Assembly (NCBI GenBank): GCA_963601915.1
Contig: CAVCGL010000008.1
Coordinates: 1 to 64,000 of the forward strand
From: Butyricicoccus_A sp963601915
Lineage (GTDB): Bacteria > Bacillota > Clostridia > Oscillospirales > Butyricicoccaceae
DNA length: 64,000 nucleotides
Reading direction: 5' to 3'
Shown: positions 32,828-41,021 of the stretch, piece by piece
Layout of the letters: every line of letters begins with the position of its first letter
How positions within the stretch are numbered: the stretch's first letter is position 1
Translations under genes and position numbers: made by a program
Notes under the pieces: model-generated
What the model saw: only the letters and a program-made list of their open reading frames with translations
What the model was told of the DNA's origin: nothing
Databases searched by the model: none

Positions 32828-33703
32828 ATGCTGTATCAATATCAGGAGTTTGGCGTGGATCTCGGATCGGAATTGTTCCTGTCCACGCCGTCCAAGCTCG
32901 CGGAATCGGTGCTGTTTTATTTGCATCGTTGCGGTCGGTTTGTCTGTACGACGGAGTACAATATCACGCGGAAAAATTTTAACAACTATCTGATTTTGTA
33001 CGTCGAGCAGGGAAGTATGCACGTGGAAAACGAGGGGAGAGCGTACACGGCGCATCAGGGAGACATTGGCATCATTAACTGCCATATCCCGCATTCGTAC
33101 ATATCGCTCGAGCCGCACACCGTCTTTACGTGGATTCATTTCAGCGGCAGCAACACCCAGCAGTTCTACCAGCACATTGTCGAACGGCATCAGGCGGTAT
33201 TTGCCATTACGCAAAACAGCGTGGCGTATCGAGACCTGCACAAGATCATTGACCTGCACCGGAAAATTGAAGAGGACGGCGGCGAGATCGTGCCGGAGGA
33301 TCAGATTTCCGGTTATATTCACAATATTTTGTGCGCGATGCTGTTCGCGGCGGCGGAGCGCGGACATAGCGTAAACCCATCTCGCAACCCGAGCATCGAG
33401 CAGTCGATTCGCTACATTCGGGAGCACTACGCCGAGCCGATTGAGGTCAATGAGATTGCGGACGCGGTCAATCTCAGCCGCTATCATTTCAGCAGATTGT
33501 TCAAACAGGAGGTCGGCTACTCACCGCACGAATACCTTGTTTTGGTGCGCATCAACCGCGCCAAGGATCTTCTCAAGAGCACGGATTTTTCGATTTCGGA
33601 GATCGCGGAGCGCGTCGGATATGAATATTCGACGAGTTTCAACTCGGTATTCCTGTGAAAAGTCGGCGTAACGCCGAAAAAGTTCCGCGATATGCGCATT
33701 TGA
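32828..33703 (+). pseudogene. AraC family regulator with late in-frame TGA
   Basis: Cupin-like sensor (FNNYLILYVEQGSMHVENEGR; DIGIINCHIPH) and AraC domain (EPIEVNEIADAVNLSRYHFSRLFKQEVGYSPHEYL; EIAERVGYEYSTSFNSVF). At TGA 33656-33658 the frame stops after NSVFL, but it continues in the same frame as KVGVTPKKFRDMRI to TGA 33703, exactly the normal end of the second helix-turn-helix. A single base change thus removes the last 15 residues of the DNA-binding domain. The short product (276 aa) may be inactive or altered. It stands between the isomerase operon and the GPH symporter, both natural targets. Confidence 0.75.
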
Positions 33704-33769
33704 CGCCCTATCTATATAGCGCGTGCAAAAAATGCGGGCAACAGCAAAAATAAACAGTTTTTGAGCACG

Positions 33770-33806
33770 GAGCATTCTTGTCGAAAAGAATGTTCCGTTT
33801 TATAAT
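33770..33806 (+). promoter_or_regulatory. promoter and inverted repeat before the GPH symporter
   Basis: TTGTCG (33778-33783), 17 bp, TATAAT (33801-33806). GAGCATTCTT (33770-33779) and AAGAATGTTC (33786-33795) form a dyad overlapping the -35 box, a likely operator. Confidence 0.6.
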
Positions 33807-33871
33807 GGGCGCAAAGAAAAGCAAATGTTCGTTGGAAAAAAGCTGTGAAAGAAAGAGGAGATTATGAACAA

Positions 33872-35263
33872 ATGAGCCGAAAAGAAAAAGTGCTCGCTCC
33901 AGGCACACTGAGCTGGGGCACACGCATTGCATATGGCTGCGGTGACGCGGCGTGCAACGTCGTGTTCGGTATGGTCAACACCCTGCTGACGCTGTTCTAT
34001 ACGGACTATGTCGGCGTTTCGGTCGCTACTATCGGTCTGGTTATGCTGCTGTCCCGAATCTTCGATGGTTCTTCCGACATCATCATGGGATTCATCGTGG
34101 ACAAGACACATTCCAAGTGGGGCAAGGGTCGTCCGTGGCTGCTGTGGATGGCAGTGCCGTATGCGCTGAGTGCCATCTCGCTGTTTACGGTTCCGCAGAC
34201 CAGCGAATCCTTACAGTTCTGGTACATCTTCGTATCCTATAACCTGTGCACCACCGTCATTTACACCGCCATCAACGTACCGTATGGCACGCTGGCTGTC
34301 CGCATGACCCGCTCTTCCGATGAGCGCAGCATGCTGTCTGTTATGCGTCTAGTTATCGCCCGTCTGGGTCAGATTGTCACGGTTGTCAGCACCATGCCGC
34401 TGGTCAAGCTGCTGGGTGACACGCAGGCATCCTGGATCAAGGTAATCACGCTGTGGTCGATCATCGCTTGCGGCCTGCTGCTGTTCTGCTTCTTCCGCTG
34501 CAAGGAGACCGTATGTGTCGAGGAGAAGGTCACCGAAAAGAAAAAGACCCCGCTGGGCAAGTCTCTGCTTGCGCTGGTCAAGAACCAGTATTTCTGGGCG
34601 GTTCTGTTCCTGTTCGCACTGGAAAACATTCACTCGCAGGTTGTCGGCATCGTTTTGCCGTACTACTGCAAGTACCTGTTCCACAACGACAGCTGGATGT
34701 ACAGCGCGTTGTACTTCGCAGAAATCGGCGTCATTGTCGTCGTTTCGCTCATCTGCCCGACGCTGCTCAAGCGCGTATCCAAGAGAAATCTCGCGCTCGC
34801 AGGTGCTCTGTTTGCCTGTGTTTCGCATCTGCTGTTCCTGCTCAATCCGTACAGCTTCGGTTGGATCGCCTTCACGACCGTCCTGCGCGCCATCGGTGAA
34901 GCACCGGCCTATGCGCTGCTGTTCAGCATGATTGCAGATGCCGTCGAGTTCGGCCAGTGGAAAACACACATGCGTCAGGAGAGCTTGGTTCTCGGATGCA
35001 GCTCCATGGGCTATAAGGTTGGCACCGGTGTTGCCAGCGCCATCGTCAGCGGCCTGCTGATGCTGTCTGGTTACATCAGCTCGACAGCGGGCGGCGTCGC
35101 ACAGCCGGACAGCGCACTGAGCATGATTTTCTGGATTTATGTCATTGCTCCGCTGCTGGTTTGGGGTCTCATCTCCCTGCTGCTGGCGCTGTACAAGCTG
35201 GACAACAAAATGCCGAAGATTCTCGCAGACCTGCAAGAACGCGAGAAAAACGGCGCTCTCTAA
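33872..35263 (+). CDS. GPH-family MFS sugar symporter
   Basis: 463 aa with twelve helices. The glycoside-pentoside-hexuronide signature is clear: AYGCGDAACNVVFGMVNTLLTLFYTDYVG and RIFDGSSDIIMGFIVDKTHSKWGKGRPW, plus the mid-loop RSSDERSMLS. It imports a glycoside or sugar acid with a cation. I chose ATG 33872; a three-codon frame (ATG AAC AAA TGA) with ideal spacing to GGAG overlaps this start and might couple translation. Paralogue of 39265. Confidence 0.88.
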   Translation: MSRKEKVLAPGTLSWGTRIAYGCGDAACNVVFGMVNTLLTLFYTDYVGVSVATIGLVMLLSRIFDGSSDIIMGFIVDKTHSKWGKGRPWLLWMAVPYALSAISLFTVPQTSESLQFWYIFVSYNLCTTVIYTAINVPYGTLAVRMTRSSDERSMLSVMRLVIARLGQIVTVVSTMPLVKLLGDTQASWIKVITLWSIIACGLLLFCFFRCKETVCVEEKVTEKKKTPLGKSLLALVKNQYFWAVLFLFALENIHSQVVGIVLPYYCKYLFHNDSWMYSALYFAEIGVIVVVSLICPTLLKRVSKRNLALAGALFACVSHLLFLLNPYSFGWIAFTTVLRAIGEAPAYALLFSMIADAVEFGQWKTHMRQESLVLGCSSMGYKVGTGVASAIVSGLLMLSGYISSTAGGVAQPDSALSMIFWIYVIAPLLVWGLISLLLALYKLDNKMPKILADLQEREKNGAL

Positions 35264-35278
35264 TCTGTATTTTATACC

Positions 35279-35308
35279 AAAGACCTCGGAACTTTTTCCG
35301 AGGTCTTT
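35279..35308 (+). terminator. terminator after GPH symporter
   Basis: AAAGACCTCGG / CCGAGGTCTTT, perfect 11-bp stem with an 8-nt loop and T-rich tail. Confidence 0.88.
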
Positions 35309-35366
35309 TCGCGTCTTTGCGCCCAAAATACAGCACAAATGAGTATTTTTGCGGCACAATCGCATG

Positions 35367-35395
35367 TTGCTCCCGCAAACAATGCGTGATATGAT
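35367..35395 (+). promoter_or_regulatory. promoter of candidate ncRNA
   Basis: TTGCTC (35367-35372), 17 bp, TATGAT (35390-35395). Confidence 0.5.
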
Positions 35396-35401
35396 AATTA
35401 T

Positions 35402-35606
35402 ACAAAAGAGAGAACTCTTTTGTAGCGAGAAACTGCCGCCTGTGCTGTACCGGTACACAGGGAACCCCATCCGCAGGAACGGATGCGGCGTATCGGGCAC
35501 AGGGGCGAAGTACCATTTTCTCTCTTTCCTAATTTCTTAGCAAAACACAGCTATGGTTTTGCCAACACTCTCTCCAAGAAAGACCGCCTGCGGGCGGTCT
35601 TTTTGT
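35402..35606 (+). ncRNA. candidate structured non-coding RNA, about 205 nt
   Basis: This 455-bp space between protein genes holds a compact RNA-like unit: a promoter, a 10-bp hairpin TACAAAAGAG/CTCTTTTGTA (35401-35424), then a multi-branch fold in which GCCGC (about 35436) can pair with GCGGC, enclosing CTGTG/CACAG and CATCCG/CGGATG hairpins, and finally a terminator (35579-35605). The first inner loop is TGTACCGGTACA (35446-35457), which can also pair with GTACC downstream, a possible pseudoknot. No credible frame crosses it. It may be a regulatory RNA of the raiA-hairpin or similar class, but I cannot confirm a family. Confidence 0.5.
35579..35605 (+). terminator. terminator within a 36-nt duplicated element
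   Basis: AAAGACCGCC / GGCGGTCTTT around TGCG, then TTTTG. The 36-nt stretch 35567-35602 is identical to 40673-40708. Confidence 0.88.
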
Positions 35607-35718
35607 GTCGGAAAACAGGGCGCGATCTTTTCAAAAAGAGAAATTTGTGCTACAATGAAAAACACTTTAGAGAAAACAGCTTTTGAGAGGGGATTTATCC
35701 AAAGGAGGCTTGCGTGTG

Positions 35719-35955
35719 ATGAAAGAGGAAAAAATTAAAAATTCCAATGAGTTGGAGTTCGCTGTGTTTTGCATTGAAAATGTAGCGGCAAAGCTGGGCG
35801 TGAACGCAGCGCTTGTTTATCAGGCATTTACGGAAAAAAGCGATATTTTGAACGGCTATATCGTGCCGGAATATGAAGTGCTGCACACGCAAAGCCGGGA
35901 ATATATCGTAAATGATCTTCTCGATGTGATGAGAGAAAGAGGTGTGGAAGTGTGA
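35719..35955 (+). CDS. DUF3791 protein (first)
   Basis: 78 aa: an N-terminal part ELEFAVFCIENVAAKLGVNAALVYQAF and VPEYEVLHTQSREYIVNDLLDVM match the DUF3791 pattern. Members stand beside DUF3990 genes and are thought to be antitoxin- or adaptor-like. ATG 35719 has AAAGGAGG upstream. The stop overlaps the GTG of the DUF3990 remnant by 4 bp. Confidence 0.75.
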   Translation: MKEEKIKNSNELEFAVFCIENVAAKLGVNAALVYQAFTEKSDILNGYIVPEYEVLHTQSREYIVNDLLDVMRERGVEV

Positions 35956-36066
35956 TTCTCTATCATGGCTCTTTTTTAGAGATTGCAAAGCCGGATTTGA
36001 TGCATTTATACCCAAACAGCGAAAGCATTGACTCTGCTGCGTTTTGAAGGGAGTGAGACACTATGA
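35952..36066 (+). pseudogene. DUF3990 (ADP-ribosyltransferase-like) gene with internal deletion
   Basis: From GTG 35952 the frame gives ILYHGSFLEIAKPDLMH, the conserved DUF3990 start. It then shifts: the original frame stops at 36047 while a different frame reads TLLRFEGSETL to TGA 36066, the usual C-terminal end of the family, overlapping the next start codon (ATGA). Only about 38 codons remain of a protein normally near 150 aa. The catalytic core is gone, so any toxin-like activity is lost. Confidence 0.72.
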
Positions 36067-36287
36067 CAGCCAATCCGATTTTACTTCAAAAAAAATACAG
36101 CCGTGTCATTGCGCGCTTTGCTGAACAGCAGGGACTCTCGCTGGACGCAGCGTTGGCTTTCTTTTATCATTCTCAAGTATATCAGCTGATCCGCGATGGT
36201 GTTTCGGATATGCATTGTATGAGTGATGCGTATCTGGCAGATGAATTGGAACAGGAATATGTCGGCGATGCGACAACCCCTAGATAA
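36063..36287 (+). CDS. DUF3791 protein (second)
   Basis: 74 aa: NPILLQKKYSRVIARFAEQQGLSLDAALAFFYHSQVYQLIRDGVSDMHCMSDAYLADEL. This is the second partner type seen downstream of DUF3990 genes. It overlaps the end of the gutted gene by 4 bp. Retention of both partners beside a broken centre gene suggests they tolerate or outlast its loss. Confidence 0.75.
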   Translation: MTANPILLQKKYSRVIARFAEQQGLSLDAALAFFYHSQVYQLIRDGVSDMHCMSDAYLADELEQEYVGDATTPR

Positions 36288-36311
36288 AGCCGGTCTCTCC
36301 CGAAAAAACCC

Positions 36312-36342
36312 TTGACCTCAAGTGCACTTTAAGTGCTACAGT
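36312..36342 (+). promoter_or_regulatory. MerR-type promoter (19-bp spacer)
   Basis: TTGACC (36312-36317) and TACAGT (36337-36342) are 19 bp apart. The spacer carries the palindrome AAGTGCACTT (36320-36329). No MerR gene is adjacent, so the regulator must act from elsewhere. Confidence 0.7.
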
Positions 36343-36375
36343 ATAAGCAGCTTAGAGTACAAAGGAGAATCACCC

Positions 36376-37050
36376 ATGAACAAACCATATATTATCTGTC
36401 ACATGATGACCTCGGTGGACGGGCGCATCGACTGCGCGATGACCGAGCACCTGCCGGGCGTGCAGGAATATTATGATACGCTGGATGCGCTGGACGCCCC
36501 GACGCGCATCAGCGGCCGCGTGACGGCGCAGCTGGAAATGGCGAATCCGGGCAGCTTTTCCAGTAAGACCCATACGCCGTTAAAGAAAGAAGCCTTTTCC
36601 AAGCAGGCGGACGCCGCAGGCTATGAGGTCGCTGCCGACACGCACGGCACACTGCTGTGGGAAAACAGCGATGATATGCGCCCGCTGCTCATTTTGACCT
36701 CCGAGCAGGTGAGCCGCGAATATCTGGACTATCTCGACAGCAAGCACATTTCGTGGATTGCCTGCGGCAAGACGCACATTGATCTGCCGCGCGCGTGCGA
36801 AATTCTGGCGAACGTGTTCGGTGTCAAGCGCGCGGCAGTGGTCGGCGGCGGACATATCAACGCCGGTTTCCTCGCCGCCGGTCTGCTGGACGAGGTCAGC
36901 ATCCTGATCGGCGCGGGCATTGACGGCCGCGGCGGCATGGCTGCCGTGTTTGACGGTCTGCCGATGCAGCGTGGCGTCACGCCGCTTCAGCTCCAGTCGG
37001 TGCAGTCGTATGGCAGCGGCGCAGTCTGGCTGCGCTATGCCGTAAAATAA
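36376..37050 (+). CDS. RibD C-terminal / dihydrofolate-reductase-like oxidoreductase
   Basis: 224 aa. Starts PYIICHMMTSVDGRIDC and has AAVVGGGHINAGFLAAGLLDEVSILIGAGIDGRGGM, the RibD-C/DHFR-like fold that binds NADPH. No riboflavin genes are near; stand-alone members reduce various substrates. ATG 36376 has AAGGAGA upstream; the longer frame lies over the promoter. Confidence 0.85.
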   Translation: MNKPYIICHMMTSVDGRIDCAMTEHLPGVQEYYDTLDALDAPTRISGRVTAQLEMANPGSFSSKTHTPLKKEAFSKQADAAGYEVAADTHGTLLWENSDDMRPLLILTSEQVSREYLDYLDSKHISWIACGKTHIDLPRACEILANVFGVKRAAVVGGGHINAGFLAAGLLDEVSILIGAGIDGRGGMAAVFDGLPMQRGVTPLQLQSVQSYGSGAVWLRYAVK

Positions 37051-37064
37051 AGTGAAATAACGCG

Positions 37065-37102
37065 AAAAAAGCTGTGTAAACGTGTGTTTACACAGCTTTT
37101 TT
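37065..37102. terminator. bidirectional terminator
   Basis: AAAAAAGCTGTGTAAA / TTTACACAGCTTTTTT, perfect 16-bp stem with a 6-nt loop, between convergent genes. Confidence 0.9.
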
Positions 37103-37117
37103 TATGGGTTCCTCCGG

Positions 37118-37993
37118 TCAATCCGAGGCATTGCGATAGGAAAGATAGTCGATGAACTTTTTGACGGCGAGCGAAGCGGTTTTCCGGCTGCGCATCGCCA
37201 GGCCGATGGTGCGGTTGGCAGGGACATCCAGCGGCTTGGCCACAATGCGGTACGGCGTGCGGCGGAGAATCAGCTCGGGCAGGATGCTCAGTCCGAGTCC
37301 GCTCTCGACCATGCTCATGATGGCGTAATCGTCCCATGTCGTAAAGTGCACGCGCGGGGTCAGCTTGTGCCGCTCAAACAGCTCGGAGACTTCGGCGCGT
37401 TTGCCGTGCTCGAGCAGCAAAAACGGCTCCCGACATAGCGCCTTGAGCGGGACTTTTTCCTGCTTGGTCAGCGGATGCTTTTCCGGCAGCACGGCGAGCA
37501 GGTGATCCTGCGCTAGGGGAATGGTGTCAAACTGCGTGTTGGTCGGCAGGCGCAGGAATCCGCAGTCCACGCGCCCCTCCTCAATCCATTTCTCGATTTC
37601 TGCGTAATCACCGAGTAAAAATTCGTAGTCAATGCCGGGATAATCCTTTTGAAACGCGCGGATGATGTTGGGCAGCCAGTGCGTCGCCGTGCTGGAAAAG
37701 GTTCCGATGCGGATGAGCCCTGACTGCATCCCGTGTATGTCATTGATTTCCATGCACAGCTTGGCGTAGTCGTCGCAGATCTGCTGCGCGAAGGGGAGCA
37801 GGCGTGCGCCGTCCGAGGTCAAGAGGACACCGTTGCGGCTGCATCGCTCAAGCAGCGTCAGCTTCCATTCGCTTTCCAAATCGTGAATCATGCGGCTGAT
37901 GCCGGGCTGCGAGTAGTTGAGCATTTCGGCGGCCTTGGTAAAGCTGCCGTATTCTACTGTCTTGACAAAGGCAAGATATTTTGAAATGTTCAT
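37118..37993 (-). CDS. LysR family regulator
   Basis: 291 aa. LysR helix-turn-helix YLAFVKTVEYGSFTKAAEMLNYSQPGISRMIHDLE followed by an effector domain. ATG 37993 has GGAGGTGCC upstream. It is divergent from the EamA exporter at 38118 and is probably its regulator. Confidence 0.9.
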   Translation of the reverse strand: MNISKYLAFVKTVEYGSFTKAAEMLNYSQPGISRMIHDLESEWKLTLLERCSRNGVLLTSDGARLLPFAQQICDDYAKLCMEINDIHGMQSGLIRIGTFSSTATHWLPNIIRAFQKDYPGIDYEFLLGDYAEIEKWIEEGRVDCGFLRLPTNTQFDTIPLAQDHLLAVLPEKHPLTKQEKVPLKALCREPFLLLEHGKRAEVSELFERHKLTPRVHFTTWDDYAIMSMVESGLGLSILPELILRRTPYRIVAKPLDVPANRTIGLAMRSRKTASLAVKKFIDYLSYRNASD

Positions 37994-38117
37994 ATGGATA
38001 GGCACCTCCGATACATATGAATTTGTTATGGCAAACATGCGAAAGCGTCGTTTTACTCATGGTACTTCTCATGATACACTGGAAATAGAAAAAATGCAAG
38101 AAGGAGACTTGTTAAAA

Positions 38118-38987
38118 ATGCATCGTTCGCACACAAAATATCTCGCAGGCTTGCTGCTATTTGGGTTAAACGGCGTTGTTTCCAGCCAGATTTTGCTTTC
38201 AAGTATGAATATTGTGCTATTTCGCACGCTGTTGGGCAGTATTTTTTTAATGCTAGTCTTTGCGTGGCAGCGGCAGCCGCTCCGGCTGTTTGTCTATCCG
38301 CGGCAGCTCGCCGCCGTAATTCTGTCCGGCATCTCGATGGGTCTGAGCTGGATTTTTCTGTATGAAGCCTACCAGCGCATCGGCGTGGGGCTGTCGTCCA
38401 TCGCCTATTACTGCGGCCCGGTCATTGTCATGCTGCTGACGCCGTTTGTGTTTCACAAGAAAATTACCGGCATCCAAAAGCTGTGCTTCGGCGTCGTATT
38501 TTTGGGCATCGTCCTGATTTCGGTGCCGGATCTCGTGGGCAGCGGCGCGGTCGATTCCTTTGGGCTGCTGTGCGGCTTCGCCTCAGCGGTGCTGCACGCG
38601 CTCATGGTCATCTTTACGATGAAGGCACCAGAAATCACGGGGCTGAAAAACTCGATGATTCAGCTGGTTGTCAGCTTTTTGACCGTGGCGGTGTTCGCGG
38701 TCGCCCTGCAAAACATCTGTCCGCCGAGCGGTCTCACGCAGTGGGGCTGGATGCTGGTTCTGGGCATCGTGAACACGGGCATCGGCTGCTATCTGTATTT
38801 TGCCGAGATTGCCAAGCTGCCGGTCGAGACCGTCTCGATTCTGGGCTATCTGGAGCCGCTGTCGGCGGTCGTGTTCGCCGTGATTCTGCTGCACGAGCGG
38901 TTAAGCGCCTATGAGCTGGTGGGCGCGGTGCTGATCGCCTGCGGCGCCGTGGTCTCCGAGCGCGCACAGAATCTATCCAAATGGTAA
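38118..38987 (+). CDS. EamA family (DMT) transporter
   Basis: 289 aa with ten hydrophobic segments and EamA repeats (GLSWIFLYEAYQRIGVGLSSIAYYCGPV; GYLEPLSAVVFAVILLHERL). AAGGAG precedes ATG 38118; the upstream extension overlaps the divergent LysR gene. Export of an amino acid or metabolite is likely. Confidence 0.87.
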   Translation: MHRSHTKYLAGLLLFGLNGVVSSQILLSSMNIVLFRTLLGSIFLMLVFAWQRQPLRLFVYPRQLAAVILSGISMGLSWIFLYEAYQRIGVGLSSIAYYCGPVIVMLLTPFVFHKKITGIQKLCFGVVFLGIVLISVPDLVGSGAVDSFGLLCGFASAVLHALMVIFTMKAPEITGLKNSMIQLVVSFLTVAVFAVALQNICPPSGLTQWGWMLVLGIVNTGIGCYLYFAEIAKLPVETVSILGYLEPLSAVVFAVILLHERLSAYELVGAVLIACGAVVSERAQNLSKW

Positions 38988-39001
38988 CCTTTCTAAAAAA
39001 T

Positions 39002-39056
39002 CACCGCCATCCCGTTCCCAGAGAAACTTTCTCAGAAGCGGGGCGGCGGTTTCTCT
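39002..39056 (+). terminator. probable terminator after EamA gene
   Basis: ACCGCCATCCCG and CGGGGCGGCGGT can pair at 10 of 12 positions, with an inner GAGAAAC/TTTCTC helix, followed by TTTCTC. Confidence 0.5.
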
Positions 39057-39057
39057 T

Positions 39058-39162
39058 TGCAGGAATTTGCAGTCTAAACGGAAAAAAGCCGGAAAAAACC
39101 GAAAATTCCCGCAAAAGTCGTGCAGGAATCCGCAGGCGCAAATGCCCATTTGCCCGTATAAT
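39058..39162 (+). promoter_or_regulatory. two-site regulatory promoter, copy 1
   Basis: TGCAGGAATTTGCAG (39058-39072) and TGCAGGAATCCGCAG (39121-39135) start 63 bp apart, six helical turns. TATAAT follows at 39157-39162, exactly 36 bp after the start of the second site; there is no good -35 box. A-tracts lie between the sites. The layout fits an activator bound at about -48 and -111 upstream of the GPH symporter gene at 39265. Confidence 0.75.
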
Positions 39163-39264
39163 AGGGGAGCGGAAACAGAAAGAGCGCGCATAGGAGAGCA
39201 TGCAGCGCGCGTGTTTCCGCGAAAAAATATGTATTCTTGCTGCAAAAAGAAAAAGGAGAACAAC

Positions 39265-40647
39265 ATGAGCAACGATACAGGCATTCAGGTTGCCGGAGAT
39301 GTCAAGGTCTCGATGCGGGAAAAAATCTCGTATGGCCTCGGCGATACCGCGTGCAATATTGTATACGGTCTGGCAACCAGTATTTTAACCTTCTTCTATA
39401 CCGATTATATTGGCATTTCTGTCGGCGTCATCGGTCTGATTATCCTGATCTCCCGCGTGTTTGACGGCGCATCGGATGTCATCATGGGACTGATTGTAGA
39501 CCGCACCAAGTCCAAGTACGGAAAGGCCAGACCGTGGGTATTATGGATGAGTATTCCGTATGCCGTGGGCTGTATCCTGCTGTTCACGGTGCCTGCGGGA
39601 GCCAGCGGGGCGATCAAGGCGATTTATATTTTTATTACCTATAATTTTGTCCAGACCATCTGTTATACGGCGCTCAATCTGCCGTATTCCTCGTTGGCAT
39701 CGCTGATGACCCGCAACCAGCAGGAGCGCGGTGTTATCAATGCGATTCGCATGGGACTTTCCCCGTTCGGCCGCATTTTGGCAACGGCGGCAACTCTTCC
39801 GCTGGTCAAGCTGCTGGGGGATGACCAGCGGGCATGGATCATCGCGGCGACGATTTATGCCGGTATTTCCTTGGCGCTGCTGCTCATTTGCTTCCTGAAC
39901 ACCAAGGAGCGCGTGCAGTTTGAAGCGCAGACGGATTCCAAGGTTCCGATTGGAACCAGCTTAAAAGCGCTGCTCAAGAACAAATATTGGGGCTTGGGTC
40001 TGCTGCTGTGGGGGATGCTGTCGATTTATCAGACGCTGTCCGGCACGAGCCTGAGCTATTACAGCAAATATCTGTTGCACAACAGCCTGCTCACCAGTCC
40101 GATTTACGTGGCCGAGCTGGCGCCGATGATTGTTGCGATCTTTTTCGTGCCCCTTGCGCTGAAGAAGTGCAGCAAGCGCAATATCTCCCTCGTGGGTGCT
40201 CTTGTGTGCATTGCCGCACAGCTCGTGCTCATGACGAACCCGGAAAGCTATGCCGTTGCGATGGTCTCCGCCGTCCTGCGCGGCATCGGTGAAGCACCGC
40301 TCATGGGCGTGATCTTCTCGTTCATCGCGGACGCGGTGGAATACGGCCAGTGGAAGACGCATTTGCGTCTGGAAGGCCTGATTTACAGTGCCGCATCGGT
40401 CGGTTCCAAGCTGGGCGGCGGCCTGACCAGTGCCGCGTTCGGCGGCATTCTGTCCGCCTCCGGCTATGACGGACTGGCAGCCGTACAGAGCGCCTCCGCC
40501 ATTCACGCCATTTACTTACTGTATGTCATAGGCCCGATCATTGTATGGGGTGTGACAGCCGTTCTGCTGTGCTTCCATCGTCTGGAAAAGCAGTATCCTG
40601 CCATCATGCAGGAGCTGTCCGCGCGGGAAGCCCGCGGCGAACTATAA
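39265..40647 (+). CDS. GPH-family MFS sugar symporter
   Basis: 460 aa, twelve helices; SYGLGDTACNIVYGLATSILTFFYTDYIG and RVFDGASDVIMGLIVDRTKSKYGKARPW give the GPH signature. It is a paralogue of 33872. AAAAGGAG precedes ATG 39265. Its expression is probably tied to the SSS symporter and the Gfo/Idh operon through the shared two-site promoter. Confidence 0.88.
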   Translation: MSNDTGIQVAGDVKVSMREKISYGLGDTACNIVYGLATSILTFFYTDYIGISVGVIGLIILISRVFDGASDVIMGLIVDRTKSKYGKARPWVLWMSIPYAVGCILLFTVPAGASGAIKAIYIFITYNFVQTICYTALNLPYSSLASLMTRNQQERGVINAIRMGLSPFGRILATAATLPLVKLLGDDQRAWIIAATIYAGISLALLLICFLNTKERVQFEAQTDSKVPIGTSLKALLKNKYWGLGLLLWGMLSIYQTLSGTSLSYYSKYLLHNSLLTSPIYVAELAPMIVAIFFVPLALKKCSKRNISLVGALVCIAAQLVLMTNPESYAVAMVSAVLRGIGEAPLMGVIFSFIADAVEYGQWKTHLRLEGLIYSAASVGSKLGGGLTSAAFGGILSASGYDGLAAVQSASAIHAIYLLYVIGPIIVWGVTAVLLCFHRLEKQYPAIMQELSAREARGEL

Positions 40648-40684
40648 TTTCGATTCTCTCTTTTATACCTATACTCTCTCCAAG

Positions 40685-40708
40685 AAAGACCGCCTGCGGG
40701 CGGTCTTT
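40685..40708 (+). terminator. terminator, second copy of the 36-nt element
   Basis: AAAGACCGCC / GGCGGTCTTT around TGCG; 40673-40708 is identical to 35567-35602. Confidence 0.85.
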
Positions 40709-40804
40709 CGATTTCCTGCCAATTAGAAACATCCATAAGCATTTCTATTACAGGCGTTCTGTTCTTGGGAAACCTGCCCAAAGGACGAGAGGTCTGGTTC
40801 TCTT

Positions 40805-40909
40805 TGCAGGAATTTGCAGTCCGCCCGAAAAAATGCCGAAAAAAACCGGAATTTCCCGCAAAAGTCGTGCAGGAATCCGCAGGCGCAAACGCGCGTTTGC
40901 GCTTATAAT
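40805..40909 (+). promoter_or_regulatory. two-site regulatory promoter, copy 2
   Basis: TGCAGGAATTTGCAG (40805-40819) and TGCAGGAATCCGCAG (40868-40882), again 63 bp apart, and TATAAT at 40904-40909, again 36 bp on. About 200 bp of leader resembles copy 1, up to the ATTCTTGCTxCAAAAA stretch before the start codon. Confidence 0.75.
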
Positions 40910-41021
40910 AGGAGACAGAAACAGCGAGAGAGTGCAACGGAAAGAGTGCAAAACATCGTGTGTTTCGGCAAAAAATACGTATTCTTGCTACAAAAAAAAG
41001 AAAAAAGGAGAAAGAGACGAT

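Noticed and set aside
37917..38117. N-terminal extension of the EamA exporter
   Set aside because: The extra 67 codons overlap the divergent LysR gene and lack membrane character; AAGGAG precedes the ATG at 38118.
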